From NCBI GenBank assembly GCA_027257055.1, contig JAPVLO010000019.1, forward strand, positions 18,534,501 through 18,598,500: a stretch of DNA of 64,000 nucleotides, given 5' to 3'. The notes below the pieces were generated by a model. It did no database searches. It saw only the letters and a program-made list of their open reading frames with translations, and was not told the origin of the DNA. Below are positions 1 through 12,910 of this stretch, piece by piece. Every line of letters begins with the position of its first letter. Position 1 is the first letter of the stretch. A program made the translations under genes and the position numbers. The stretch comes from Cephalopachus bancanus (Eukaryota; Chordata; Mammalia; Primates; Tarsiidae).

Positions 1-90
1 TTATTGTCGAGATGAGGTCTCGCCAAGTTGCCCAGGCAGGTCTCGAACCCGCGGGTTCAGGCAGTCCACTCACCTCAGCCTCCCAAAGGA
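1..90 (-). mobile_element. Alu SINE, fragment cut by the window edge
   Basis: This is the antisense of an Alu left arm. It contains the antisense B-box region (GTCTCGAACCCGCGGG) and the CCTCAGCCTCCCAAAG block. It stops before the promoter-proximal end, and the rest lies outside the window. It belongs to the lineage-specific Alu type that dominates here. Confidence 0.85.
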
Positions 91-2745
91 TTCTACCAAA
101 CTTTTAAGAAATCTACCTAACAAAAGGGAGGGAACATTTCTCAGCTTATTTTTATAAAGTCATAATTATCCTGATACCAATATTAGATAAAATACCAAAA
201 AAAAAAAATTGCAGATCAGTATCCTTTAAGAACAATGAGACACAAAAATCATCAACAAAATATTAGTAAATCAAATCCATTGTATAGAAAGAAATGTATT
301 ATTCTATAACCAAGTGGGTTCTATTTCAGGAATGCAAGGCTAGATTACCATTTGAAAATCAAATAAACAAATTCACCATATGAACTATCTAAAGAAGGAA
401 CACCTCATGATCATATTAATTGATGTAAAAAAACATTTGAAAAAGTGAACATCCACTCATGATAAAAACTCTCAAAGACCTAGGAATAGAAAGCAAATTC
501 CTCAGCCTGATAAAGGGTATCTATAAAAATCCCTACAGCTAATATAATGTTTGATATAAAATAAATAAGCAAATAAATGCTATTCCTAAGATCAGGAGCA
601 AGGCAATGATGATCAGTCTCACACCTCCCATTTTAAACTGTCTTACTAACAAGTGTAATAAGGTAAGAAAAATAAATTGAAGACAAGAATTAGAAAAGAA
701 GAGGCAAAAATGTTCCTATTTGCAGACAACATGATTGTCAATGTACAAAATCCCAAGTAATCTGCAACATAAATGTATTATATATAAACATATGCATAAT
801 ACATGCAATATAATATATAATATTAATAACTCTCCTAGAAATAATAATAATAATAACAATAGCCTATTGGATCTAATGGTAGAGTTTAACAAGGTTATAG
901 GATACAAAGTCAACACAAAAAAATCCATTGTATTTCTATATGTCAGCAGTATATAATTTGAAATCAAAGCACTATCATTTAGAGTAGTTCTAAAATGAAC
1001 TACATTAGTATAAATCTAACATAAAATATACAAAATCTATATGCTAGTAAAAGAAATCAAAGAAGACCTAAATAAATGGATGAGCATACTCTGTTCGTGG
1101 TTTGGAAGACTCAGCATGGTAAAAATGCTGATTCTCCCCAAATTGATCTATAGGTTTAACACAATTCTATTAAAATATCGAGAAGATTTTTTTTGTATAT
1201 ATTTTACAGAATAAGCAAGCCTATTCTAAAATTTATATGAAAAAATTAAAGGAACTAAAATAGCTAAAACAGTTTTGAAAGAGAAAAATAAAGTTAGAGG
1301 AATCAAGCTATACAATTTGATTAGTTACTCAAATTATAGCCTCAGTGATAAAGACAAACTGCTATTTGTAAAGGGATATATATAAATCAATGGAAAAGAA
1401 CAGAAAATCCAGAAATAGACCCACACAAACATGGAAAATTGATTTCCTAAATAAAAGTGCAAAAGCTATTCAAGAGAGAAAGCATAGCCTTTTCAAGAAA
1501 TGTTGTTGAAATAACTGGATATCATTCTTAAAAAATAAATAATAATAAATCTTAACCTAAACATCATACCATATTAAAGTATTCACTTAAAATAGATCAT
1601 AAATTTGAATGCAAAGATAAAATTATAATGCTTTTAGAAGAAAACACAGGAGAAAATCTTTTTGTATTCTGGGAATTGTTAAAGCGCTATTACACGTGAC
1701 ACCAAGCAGCATGATCTATATAAGAAAATGTGTAAACTGCACCACATTAAAATTAAAGTTCAAAGACACTGCTGAAAGAATGAAAAAACAAGTTGCAACC
1801 TAGAAGAAAGTACTTGCAACTCATATATCCAGCAAAACACTTGACCCAAAATATATAAAGAACTCTCAAAACAAGAGTAAAAAGACAAAAACCCTAATTT
1901 AAAAATGCACAAAAGACTTACCTCATATTTTACCAATCAGACAGCAAAAAATAACACATGAAAAATTGTTCAACACCATTAGCCATGAGGGAAATACAAA
2001 TTAAGGCACAATGAGCTACCACTCCATATTTGCGAGAATGTTTGAAATAAAAAATTTGGATAATGCCAAATGCTAGTGAAAAGCCAAAGCAACTTCATCC
2101 ATTGACTGCAAAGGAGCAAAGCCTCTTTAGACTGCAGTTTGGCAGCTTCTAATAAAGTTAAGCATATACCCCTGTATGGCAAAGCACTCCCAGTCCTGGG
2201 GATTTACCCTGGAGGATTGAAAACGAAGGTTCATACGCAAATCTATATATGAATGTTTATAGAAGCTCTCTTCATAATCATCAAAAACTGGAACCAACCC
2301 AAATAACCATCAGTGGACAAATGAATAAACAAACGGTGGTGCATCTACAAGATGGAGTAGCACTCAACAATGAAAAAGAACAAACTATGGGTTGATACAT
2401 GGAAGGCCCAGGATGACTCTCAATGGCATTTTGCCGACGGGGAGAAACTAGTCTCAAATGGTTGCCAACTGTGTACTTCCATTCACATGATGTTATCGAA
2501 AAAACAAAAGAATAGGAGTGGAGGACAAATCAGGGATGGTGGACAAATCAGGGATGGAGGAGAGTGTGGCTGTTCAAGGATACCCAAGAACCATATGGAG
2601 GTGATGACAGTGCTGTGTATCCTGATTGTGGCGATGACTACACACACATATCCACGTGTGCTAAAATTCACTGAGCCTTACACTTTTCAACACTTAACAC
2701 TTTTTACTATACAATACTTTTTTCAAATAAAATTCAAACTGAAAC
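91..2745 (+). mobile_element. Old L1 LINE, ORF2 reverse transcriptase through 3' UTR
   Basis: The sequence follows L1 ORF2 in sense: template-binding and reverse transcriptase segments near 230-960, the C-terminal part near 1,040-2,120 (primer-extension style blocks such as the GCAAATTAAGGC region near 1,990), then a 3' UTR of the L1M type ending in an A-rich stretch near 2,745. Every frame is broken by stops and indels. A short AAT repeat sits at 841-862. The decay suggests an insertion that predates primates; the subfamily is not assigned. Confidence 0.75.
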
Positions 2746-3189
2746 CAAACAACAAGTCAACAGTGAATGGGGAGAAGAACGTTGCTCAACTCTCCTAGCC
2801 TGTCAGGGAAGTGGCCAGGACCAGCTCCTCAGTCTCTGAGTCCAAGTACGATGTATAATCCTACCGTCTGAATAATCTTGACTCTCTGTCTACCTTGCAA
2901 ATATGTCTAGTTTGCACTCACTCATCAAGGAAATCCGGCCTCCTTTCTCCAAACACAACTCAAGAAAAGTCCTATTCCTGCTCCCTCTCCTGTCTGCCCG
3001 AAGGTTCCAGCAAGCCAGCATTCTAGAAAAAGGCCGGGGAAGAAGGAAGCAAGAACCCACTCACACATTCTCCCACCCCCACGCAGGCCCTCAGCAGGAC
3101 CTTCTAAGGAAACAGGGAGAAGCGTGGGTGGCTTTCAAGGCTGTCATCAGAGGACGAAAGCAGCCACGGTCCAATCAGACTCATCCATG
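2746..3189. other. Single-copy DNA upstream of the CpG island
   Basis: No interspersed repeat is recognised. Base composition rises from AT-rich L1 to balanced and then GC-rich. No convincing coding frame is seen. Confidence 0.5.
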
Positions 3190-3720
3190 AGCGTGTCTGT
3201 GGCTATTTTTGCCTTGTGAATAGAGCCCAGCCGGGAGTGGGCCACGCTGGGCCCGTGGCCATGTGTATTTGTGTTTGTACGAACATGTGCGTATGGGAGA
3301 GGACAGTGAGAGCCTTTCCGAGAGAAACCGCGTGGGCGGTTGCCACTGACGGGGGTATATGGAGACAAATACAAAACATCAAGCGAGCAATTACTGCCAT
3401 CAGACGCAAGGGGTTGTCCGCCTGCGTCAGCAAAGCTGCCTCTGCTCCCCACACCTGCCGCGAAGGACCAGCGAGCGCTGGGGACGGGGGCAGGGGCTCG
3501 AACTGCGACTGGCGGGGCCCGTGTGCCCTCCCCTCCCTGGCGGGGGCGGCGAGAGCCCTTAACACAGTGAGAATGTAACACCCGGAAACACGGCATGCGG
3601 TTGTACTTGTCCAATGAGCAAATCAAGCACATAATGAAGCTCGGTTCAAGATCGCGTTTTCTGACGCGGAGGCACCCAGGCGTTGCACCTCCCCCTCGCA
3701 CCCTCCCCCCTACTCTCCTC
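3190..3720. promoter_or_regulatory. CpG island, not repeat-derived
   Basis: Hand counting gives 31 CpG dinucleotides in 3,301-3,720 and about 37 from 3,190. GC is near 58% and observed/expected CpG about 0.8-0.9, against a CpG-poor background in the rest of the window. The DNA matches no Alu, LTR or L1 that I recognise. A CCAAT box lies at 3,611-3,615. CpG islands of this kind usually mark promoters or developmental regulatory elements, and no linked exon could be identified here. It could also be an orphan island or the promoter of a noncoding RNA. Confidence 0.6.
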
Positions 3721-3939
3721 CCCCTCTCAAAGAGCCTGACCCACAGAAGGGTCCTCGATTTCCCCTGCCCCTGTGTCTGCACTGAGAGCTCTGGGGAAAA
3801 GGATTCATCCAGCACAGCCTGGAAATGCAGCAAGTCAGGGCAACCAAACAGAAGCACCACCTGTTCCCTTGGTCAACAAGAGATGCCTGAGACAGACACA
3901 AGGGATCCGGCTTTCCCCAAAAGATGCTTTGGCCCATTC

Positions 3940-4080
3940 CAGGAGTTCTTAACCTAGGTACATCGTGACTACTACTTTTTTTTTTTTAATACAGATTGAG
4001 TTTCAGACTCTCTGGGGTTGGAGCCCTGGAATTTGCATTTCCATGCACCCTGGGTGATTCTAATGTGCAGCCAAGATTGG
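3940..4080. mobile_element. MER5-like hAT DNA transposon remnant
   Basis: The text around 4,000-4,065 (TCTCTGGGGTTGGAGCCC, then a TTTGCATTT block and GGTGATTCTAATG) follows the MER5 core in order. A poly-T of about 12 bases interrupts it near 3,977. Confidence 0.5.
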
Positions 4081-4149
4081 AAGCGGGTGTACTATTGGAA
4101 AGGATGTATCCCAAGGAGACGGGAGATTGGAGAACTAGGTGAATGTGTG

Positions 4150-4245
4150 CCATTCACTGTATGGACAACTCTAAACCTGCTGGCCTTAGTTTTCTCATCT
4201 GTTAGATGGGGCTGATAACACCAGTCTAATGTAACCACAGTAGCT
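4150..4245 (+). mobile_element. MIR SINE fragment
   Basis: It shows the MIR 3' signature CCTTAGTTTTCTCATCTGTTA followed by GATGGGGCTGATAA. Confidence 0.6.
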
Positions 4246-6340
4246 GGAAGCTGGTTTTGAATATGTCCTGTGACTGGAAGTGAAGGTTTACACTCTGACC
4301 TATATAGTTCCTAGCTGGGACATCGCACTGGCTCTCGCAGCGGGCACTTGGAAATAGAAGTACAGCCCTTTTCTAAGACAAGTAGAGAAAATAACACTCT
4401 TAGAGAGTGCTCCCATTCCTGATGTCTAAAATGAGCTTAGAAGTCAAAGGCGTCTGAAGACACAAGGCCCATCAGAATAACTTCTGGCTGGTTTTGTGGG
4501 GGGATGAACAGAGTCTGGGTCACACAACCTCTTCCCTGAACATGTGATAGGAAGAGGTACCCTGCATAGAGATACAACTCAGCCTGTCTAAGGCCCTCTG
4601 TCCAGAGCTCAGGGCCATGGTCAGGAGTCTTATTTCTGTTCAGTTTTCCCCAACCTACAGTGTCTTCACCAAGCCCTTCAGCGAGGGGGGGGCAGCTGTC
4701 AGGAGGGCCACAAAGAGCCCCTGGTGGGAAGGAATGCTGAGAAGTCAAATGGTCAAATGTCAAATGTCAGGTAGCATTCTCCTCCATCTCCCAAATCACG
4801 TGTCCCCCCAGAACACCCGTGCCCTTCCTACACTTAGAGCTAAGAGGCGGCAAGAGAAGTGAGACCTGGGTGTGGTGCAGTTATACCTATAATGGTGCAA
4901 ATTACATCATCCGTAACCTTTTTTCACAACAGGCTGGTTTCAAACAGCTGTAATTTATGGATGTTCTTCCGAGAGGAATTAGTCAATATATTTGTTTTCC
5001 CTTTGATATATAGCCACAGGAGCGCGTCAGGCATGAGGTTTATTAAGCCTTGCCAATTTTCTGCCGCTTCTCAGTGCTATAGATTTTGTTCATGGAGTGG
5101 GCTGGTTCCACCCCAACATAGGAAAAAAAAATCATTTCAAATACTGAAAAGCCTTCCAGCTCTCAGAACACAGGGCACTCTAGGAGACCAGCAGCAGCTT
5201 TGGGAAGAAAGACAACTTGTTCTCACAGTTATGCTTGTGGGGGAGTTAGAGGAGTCTGGTAGGGCTGGGGGGCGGCTATGGGTCATCTCAGTGCCCTAAT
5301 CATTCCCCACTGGGAGACCAGAGGGGAGAATCTGTGGACTGAGACTGCAGACAAACACAAGGCCTGAAAGGGACACAACTCCTCCTCCTACTGGGCCCCA
5401 AGCAATTTGGAGATTGAAGGTCTTCCAGAGCCTAGGATGTTCCCCCCCTGCACCCCCAGAATGCCCCCTAAGTCAGAACATGATGCAGTCAACCCTTATC
5501 TTTCTTCTCCAGCACCTTAAAATAGGAAAAAGCTTCCAGAGTTAGCTGAACGTACCCGGGGGAAGAAGCATGCCCAATCCCTTCACAAGGTCAGAACTGT
5601 AAACCAAGTTTTAAAAAACCTAACCCCTTGGAGTGAAATTGTTGAGAGGGTCCTCAAATGCAGACTCTAAGGTACTACCACATCCATAATGTGATTCAGT
5701 AAATCAGCAGTAGGGCCCAGGACTTCATTTTATACAGAAGCCCTTCACAAATGGATTCAAACCCACTGACCACCCCACCTCAAATAAATAAGGTTTCTGT
5801 TTAAATAAATAAGGCTTTTCTTGCATCTGAGCAGAATGATCATTCTTTGTGTGAGACACAATGAAAGATACAAATAATAGGGGAAAGAAGTTGCAAACTA
5901 TCAAACTTAAATGTTAACAATGTGAGAGACGTGCCTACTATTCTGACCACACTGAATGTATCCACCCTAATCCATAAATATAATCTGACTTAGCAGGCGC
6001 CTACTACAGGCCAGATGCTCAGGCAACATTACTCAGTGGAGCCCATGTTCCTGTGAGAGAGGTTCTAACAGTGGAGAGGTCAGACCACTTGATCTGCGCA
6101 CACTGCTCACCAGGGGCAAAACTGGATGTGAAGGCTGACCTGTCCAGCCACCCTCACTCTCCAGGGCCTGTCTTAACTCCACCCCAAGCAAAAACTCTCC
6201 CACTTGCCCCTGCAGAAGTATTTTCAGGCTGGAAGTACTGCCGTCTTTTGCTTTTCTCTCCTTTCCTTAGGTCTGATGACTTTCTCCTCCAAAAACCACT
6301 GCCTCCTTTAAACAACATCACAACTGGCTATTTTGGTTTC
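4246..6340. other. Single-copy DNA, no gene recognised
   Basis: Frames of up to 146 codons are open here, for example 4,859-5,299 plus strand, but they lack recognisable domains. A weak MER5-like trace lies near 5,640-5,760. An imperfect double copy of an AATAAATAAGG unit is at 5,784-5,815. Confidence 0.4.
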
Positions 6341-6344
6341 TGGA

Positions 6345-6600
6345 GACAGGCCACTTGGGACAAAGTCCAGGCCTGCCACTTTCTAGCTGAGTGACACTAA
6401 GCAAGTGACTGAACCTCTCTCAGCCTTTGGTCTCTTTTCTGAAAATGATCATCCTCACACCCACTCCACAGAGTGGCTGTTTGGCTTACACAAGTGAACA
6501 GACAAAATGTGTTAGGTATGAACTTTACACATATTATTTCACGCTCATCCCTTTGGGTCAGCAAATGTGGGTGGCTAAAATCAGAGGCAGATGGATCAGA
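6345..6600 (+). mobile_element. MIR SINE
   Basis: The MIR core CTGCCACTTTCTAGCTGAGTG is followed by AAGCAAGTGACTGAACCTCTC and a TCTTTTCTGAAAATG block, in MIR order. The 3' half is diverged. Confidence 0.7.
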
Positions 6601-6894
6601 AAGGGACTGGTCCACAGGAGTGGGCAGACATAGCCTCTGTTTTCCATGAGGAATGAGAAGAAGGATCACCAAACTGATGGGACCGCAGAGAATGAGCCCA
6701 CAGAGCAAGGTGTAGCTGACTGGGAAAGGGTCTGTGATTAGGAACAGATACCAGGAAAGGCACACCACGTGGAAATGAGAGACACGTGGGGACACACATT
6801 GTCAGGGATGGGCGAGGATCAGAAGTCAAGTGAGGACTGAAAATGAGCCCCGAACCTCATCCAAACAACTGCACCAAAATGGCATGCACTCAAA
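6601..6894. other. Single-copy DNA
   Basis: Nothing recognisable was found. The stretch leads into a CA-rich tract. Confidence 0.4.
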
Positions 6895-7172
6895 ACACAT
6901 GAACTTATGTGCACAGACACACAAAGACACACAGTCGGACATACACACAATTACACACATACAGAATTCACAGATACACAGAGATATACATACAGATATG
7001 CACAGGTATAGACATAGAAACACAAACACAGTGACATAAACAGACATGCATAGACACAGACACACATGCATAGACATGCACATACAGACACACACACAGA
7101 GACACATACAAACAGGCATTCATGTAGACACATACACACCCAAATGCATGTGTCCACACACACATACAATGT
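6895..7172. repeat. Degenerate ACAC/ACAGAC low-complexity repeat
   Basis: About 280 bases of imperfect CA-, ACAG- and ACATAC-type units. The long histidine/threonine- or cysteine/valine-rich open frames on both strands are by-products of the repeat. Confidence 0.9.
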
Positions 7173-8700
7173 GCAAGTACAGCTTCCTTGACCCATTTGG
7201 CCCACATGCTTTTTCACAGGTGTGTCTATCTGAAGATAGGAGAGTCGGGGTAAGAAATCCAAGTTCTACTAATAAAATCAGGGATCAGGAAGAAACAAGC
7301 AACTTTATATTTATACAGAAAACCACAGGTCTCTGAGACTCCCAGGAGACTGTAAAACAAAATCCATGTGTGTTTTAATCCTATGCATATTGACTCTGCC
7401 AAGAAAACTGACTCAGCAGAGCAGCTGGATCCACCCAGGCAGCACCTGGGCCCCCAGGAGCCAGCATGGTATTGACTTATGCTAATGCCACCACAGTGAA
7501 AGCTCCTCCAGGAAGGCCAGAGACCCCCAGGGCAGGAGGCGTGGGGGCTGGAGGAGGGCCTTGCCAAAAGCCAGCACTTGATCTCTTCACACATTCCCCT
7601 CCTCCCATCGGGTCCCTCTGATGCCTGCCTAGCATCCAGGTCTCTCCTGGGCAGGGACAAGATTGCAGTGAAGTAGATAAGGGTTGACGAGCCCTTGGAG
7701 AGCAGGGCTCAATACACTGACCAACGATGCTAGGCTGAGTGAAGGCAGCTCAGTGCCAAAGGCTCCTGTCATTCTCCACTGACAGAGTTCAGTTGCCTCA
7801 TTTGAATCCTGCCCCCCCCCACTGCAAGGCTTAATTGAATCTTTTTTTTTAACCCAGAGTCTTGCATAATTTCAACACAAAATGAAAAATCCATACGATT
7901 ATACGCCAAATTTGTCAAAGCTGGGATGAAACTTGCACAGGTCCACTGGGGAAAGTAGGTTTTATCAAGAAGGATAGAGATGAAAATCCCCAAGACAGGC
8001 CCTTGATAACATCAGGGAGAAGTTTCTTCCATATCACAATTCTTCACGGTGTTTCTCACTCAACCCTCTCCAACCCATGGCCTCAACCAACCACTCTCCA
8101 CCACAGGTACCAAGACTTAGCATTCTCCCTCCATCCATTCTGCCTTCCCTCACAAAAGATCTATTCTCAGATTAAACACTTAGTCAACAACTGTCATTTA
8201 TACTAAAATATATGAAGACTACTACCTCCAGCAAAGATGGAGTAAAAGGGATCAGATTTACCTTCTCTCCTGAAACAACAACAAAAACAGACACATTATA
8301 TAAAGCAATGTTTTTCGGGTGTTGAACATCTGGTGGCACATGAGAATGGTCCCTGAAAGAGGAGAAAAAAATAAGGTGAGCTCTGTCATTGTTCCACCAT
8401 ATTGCCTGGGGGAAGCCTCCAGAGTCATGGTGAGGAAGAAGCAGTAAAGAGGATCCAGAAGGAGCCCAATCTCCCTGAGATGGAGAGACAGTGTTGAGCA
8501 TCCAGGAAGACCAAGGTTGGGGAGGCAGACTTGGAAGCCTTAAAATGACTCCTGTGATCTCCAACTCCAGTATTCACACCACATGTAGTCTGCTCCTACA
8601 TTGTTCCAAGACTAGTCTGGGTGACCAACAGCATTGGCACAAGTCATGGTATATGGGGATGACAGGTTAATAAGAGATTTTAAAACTGTAGATCTCTCTC
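7173..8700. other. Single-copy DNA
   Basis: No interspersed repeat is recognised with confidence. A minus-strand frame of 144 codons (7,226-7,660) has no visible domain. A short poly-C tract lies at about 7,811-7,820. Confidence 0.4.
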
Positions 8701-8703
8701 TAC

Positions 8704-8705
<2 letters not shown>

Positions 8706-8786
<81 letters not shown>
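8706..8786. repeat. (CT)n microsatellite
   Basis: About 80 bases of nearly pure TC dinucleotides with one TT interruption near 8,744. A run this pure is likely to vary in length between individuals. Confidence 0.97.
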
Positions 8787-8790
<4 letters not shown>

Positions 8791-8999
8791 CACACTAGGG
8801 GAAGTTAGATACCTTAACATGTAAGCTGCCCTGTGGAAAGTCTCACAGAGTGAGTAACAGAGACCTCCTGCCAACAACAGCAGGAGTGAGCTTGGAAGCA
8901 GATTTTTCCAGCACCTTCAGATGACTCCATGACTACAACCTCATGAGAGACCCTTAGTCAGAGCCATCCAGGTAAGCTGCTCCCACATGAAACTAATCC

Positions 9000-9905
9000 A
9001 CAAAAACCCAAGACACTGTGTGAGATAATATTTGCTTTTTTACTGATGACATTCAAATCTACACAAATGCAAGAGGACATCAAAAATAAAATATGTGGGC
9101 AAATATAAAATACTTTTCATTTTATAAATCTCTTTTAGTATAATGATTGCTTAAAGCAAACATAGTCACATTATACTTTGGGTCTTATTATATATAGGAC
9201 AGCAAATATAAGTCAATAATAGTAGAAAGGCCAGGAGGGGGAATATTGTAGTATACTGTTGCACAGTCATACACTACATTGTGAGTTGATACGGTATTAC
9301 TTGAAATTAGACCATGAAATATTAAAAATGCATACCACAACACTAATGTAATCATTAGAAAAGAGGGAGTATAACTAAGCTGCCAACAAAGTAGATGAAA
9401 TGGAATAATAAATATTACTTAATCTAAAAGAAGATAGGAAAAGGAAAAAGGGTGTAAAGAAAAGATGAAACAAATAGAAAATAAATTTCAAGGTAGATAC
9501 ATTTGAACCAAATCTTATCAATAATTACAAAGACCAACTGTATGCTGCTGCCCGCAAAAAATAAAATCAAAACATTTTAAATATGAAGACACAAATTGTT
9601 TAAAAGTAAAAGATTGGGAGGGAAAACATTATGCTAATATTTATCCCCCCAAAAAAGGCTAGAGTGAGGAGGCCTTATTAATATCAGACAAAGTAGATTT
9701 CAGAGCAAGTGCAATTATCAGGCATACAGATGATATGCCAGTCAGTTTATACTAATAAAAGAGTAAATTCAAGAAAAGAACATATCGTCATGTTTGTGCA
9801 ACTAATAACAGAGCTTCAAAATAAGTGAAACAAAAACTGCTGGAAACACAAGAAGAAACAGTTAAATTCGCAATGTAGAGACTTCAACACAATCAGCTTA
9901 GTGGA
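9000..9905 (+). mobile_element. Old L1/HAL1-type LINE, pre-ORF2 and endonuclease region
   Basis: Segments match the L1 endonuclease coding region in order: the AATTACAAAGACCAACTG area near 9,520, then AATATCAGACAAAGTAGATT near 9,680, and AACAGAGCTTCAAAATAAG near 9,805. The 3' end breaks near 9,905. No usable frame remains. The age resembles the element at 10.2-11.1 kb but the orientation is opposite. Confidence 0.65.
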
Positions 9906-10232
9906 AGTGGAGGCACATGTAAGACCCATCATTTCCCACACATAAGATCAGGGGTTCTGGGGTGAATGGAGAAGGGGACTGGAAATCAACAAGAGAAGTC
10001 TAACCCAAGGAGCAGAGAGTAGCTCAGGTTAGGTTTGTTGAAGGAGAGTAAACCAGACTGAGCATAAGGCATCTTGAACCCTCTCTCATGGTCATGATAC
10101 TTTGACTTCTAGAAGTGTCTTGTAGTAAGCAATGCCCCTAGGATGCTGTCATTTCAGAGACAAGTTCTCCTTCCCTACTGTCAGGGATCCCCTAACCATG
10201 ACTTACACATTCAGTTCTTTAGCCAGGGATGG
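9906..10232. other. Single-copy DNA
   Basis: No repeat or coding signal is seen. Confidence 0.35.
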
Positions 10233-11098
10233 TAACATTTTTACAGATTTCTTGAGGTACAATTTGCGTATAACAGCCTATATTTAAATTCTAAAATTTG
10301 ATGAACCTAGTTTTATGCTTGGGAAACTATTACCATAATCAAGACAATGAGTATATTCTTCATCTTCAAAAGTTCCCTCATCTCCCTTCATAATGTCTTC
10401 ATCCCACCCATCCTGACCCCTTTCTCAACTATAGGCAATCACTAATCTGTGTTTAGTTACTATGGATTAGCTTGCAATTTGTAGAATTTTATATAACACA
10501 GTCTTACAGTATATACTCTTACTTTCAGCTTCTTTAACTCAGCATAATTTGGGGGCAGTCATCCATGTTATTTCATGTAATGATAATTTCCTTTTATTGT
10601 TTGGTAGTGTTCCATTGTATGAATATAACAATTTACTTTTCAGCTTACCTATTGATGAATATTTGGGTCTTTTCCAGTTTGGGGCCAACAAATAAAGTTG
10701 TTATACACGTCTGAGTGCAAGTGTTTACAAGGACATAGCTTTTACTCCTCTTGGATATAAACCAAGGAGTAGAATGACTGGGGCATATGGCAGGTGTATC
10801 TTTAACTTTTTTCAAACTTGCTTTCTAAAGTGGTTACACCAACTACAGTTCACCAGCAGGTATGAGAGTTCTGGTTAATCCACATTTTTTGTCAGCACTG
10901 GTATGGTCAGTCTTTTTAATTTGGGCCATTCTGGTGGAAGTGTAGTGATATCTCACATGCTTCAAATCAGCATTTCCTTTATGACTAATCTTTTTCATGT
11001 GCCTATTTGCCATCCATAAATCTTATTTTGCAAAGAGTTTTTCAATTATTTTGTCCATTATAGTCACTGAATTTTTTGTGTTATTGCTGAGCTGTAAA
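10233..11098 (-). mobile_element. L1M-type LINE, 3' UTR and ORF2 C-terminus, antisense
   Basis: It reads as antisense L1M 3' UTR (TTGAGGTACAATTTGCGTAT at about 10,252) and then antisense ORF2 tail (TATTCCATTGTATGAATATA-like block near 10,610, GTGGTTACACCAACTAC near 10,832). It is 5'-truncated at about 11,098. Confidence 0.8.
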
Positions 11099-11099
11099 G

Positions 11100-11695
<596 letters not shown>

Positions 11696-11708
11696 GGGAC
11701 ATCAAATC

Positions 11709-12350
11709 TTAAAGGACCTACTATATAATAGACATTCTGTTTTAAAAGACAGCTTAATTGGATAATTTACTCACTATACTATTCCTGCCCTATACCCCTC
11801 TTATGCTTACTGAATTCTTGCTTGAGGCAACTCTTTACCATTTTAGAGATTGTGTTCCCTGATTTTGTGCCTCCCTGGGGTCCTGCAGATGCCTCCTCCT
11901 CCCAGTTAGGCCCAGCTTGGAAGAGCAGAGACTTGGAACAGGCAGCAGGGGAGGATCATTTAATCAAGAATTATTTAAACTGCTTACCGGACTTCATTTA
12001 CCATTATGATGGGACATAAAAGTTTAAGGGCTTTAGCCAAAAAAAATCTATGATCCAGCTCTATACAAGTTCTAATAAATCTGCAAAGAGGGAATTTATC
12101 ATCTCTCAATAAATGTGTCTTTTCTGCACTGTCTTTTGAAAACTTGAAAATCACAGATATAAATCTCAGCCTCAGGCTTCATTTTTCTCTCCTTAGGGAA
12201 ACAGAGATCCAGATTCGGACACAACGGCTTCCTAGCACCTTGTCTCTTGTTTATGTTCTCTCATCATTCCTCTCCCACCCCTTCCTCCCCATTCCCACAG
12301 TTCTCTCTTCTCTCCATCCCGGCGAGCCCCAGAGTGTTCTGGAGGGATGC
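11709..12350. other. Single-copy DNA
   Basis: Nothing recognised. Confidence 0.35.
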
Positions 12351-12354
12351 AGGA

Positions 12355-12445
12355 AAGTGTCTCTCTGGGCCTCAGTTTTTTCATCTGGGAAATGGGGTTT
12401 AAACCAAATGGCCCAGAAGGCCCTTCTTGACCGAATACCTGGTGG
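12355..12445 (+). mobile_element. MIR SINE fragment
   Basis: It carries the MIR 3' region: TGGGCCTCAGTTTTTTCATC, GGGAAATGGGG, then GGCCCTTCTTGACC. Confidence 0.55.
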
Positions 12446-12604
12446 TACCCACACTGTCGCCAACACTGTTGTCTTTGGAGACTTGTTGGTTGGGGGCTAA
12501 TGAGACAAAGAGGTAAAGATAGGATAAAGACATAAGGAAGGGGCTTTCCTGTGGACACTCAGGCCAAACCTGCCCTCAGGTGGTAGGTGGGGAAAGTAGA
12601 AATG

Positions 12605-12910
12605 CAGACCTTGTTGCATACTACAGCGTGAATCAACCTGAAAACAAACAACATGGTGAGTGGAAAGAGGCAGGCACAAAGCCTATACATCATCTGATTC
12701 CATTCAAGTGAAATGTCCTGAATTGATAAATCCAAGGGGCAGAAAGTAGGTAAGTGGTTGCCAGGGAATGCGGGAAGAGGACATTGGGACTGACTGCTAA
12801 TGAGTTCAGGGTTGCTGTTTTGGGTGATGAAAATGTTTTGAAATTAGGTGGTGGTAATGGCTGCAAACATAGTGAATATACTAAAAACCACTCAGTTGAG
12901 TACTTTGAAA
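12605..12910 (+). mobile_element. L1M-type LINE 3' UTR
   Basis: L1M 3' UTR landmarks occur in sense: a GATTCCATTCAAGTGAAATG block, GTGGTTGCCAGGGAATG, GGTGATGAAAATGTTTTG and ACTAAAAACCACTCAGTTGA. It ends where a second L1 begins. Confidence 0.75.

Noticed and set aside
2370..2798. 142-codon plus-strand frame
   Set aside because: It lies in the 3' end of an old L1 and has no domain; it is a chance frame.
3960..4080. Considered as an exon with a poly-pyrimidine tract and acceptor
   Set aside because: The sequence after the T run is better explained as a MER5-like element.
6826..7336. Overlapping open frames rich in Cys/Val or His/Thr
   Set aside because: They are translations of a degenerate CA repeat on both strands, with no independent coding evidence.
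7226..7660. 144-codon minus-strand frame
   Set aside because: No domain or initiation context is recognisable, and it begins within single-copy noncoding-like DNA.
8706..8786. CT tract considered as a promoter GAGA-type element
   Set aside because: Mammalian CT microsatellites of this length are common and there is no nearby start site.
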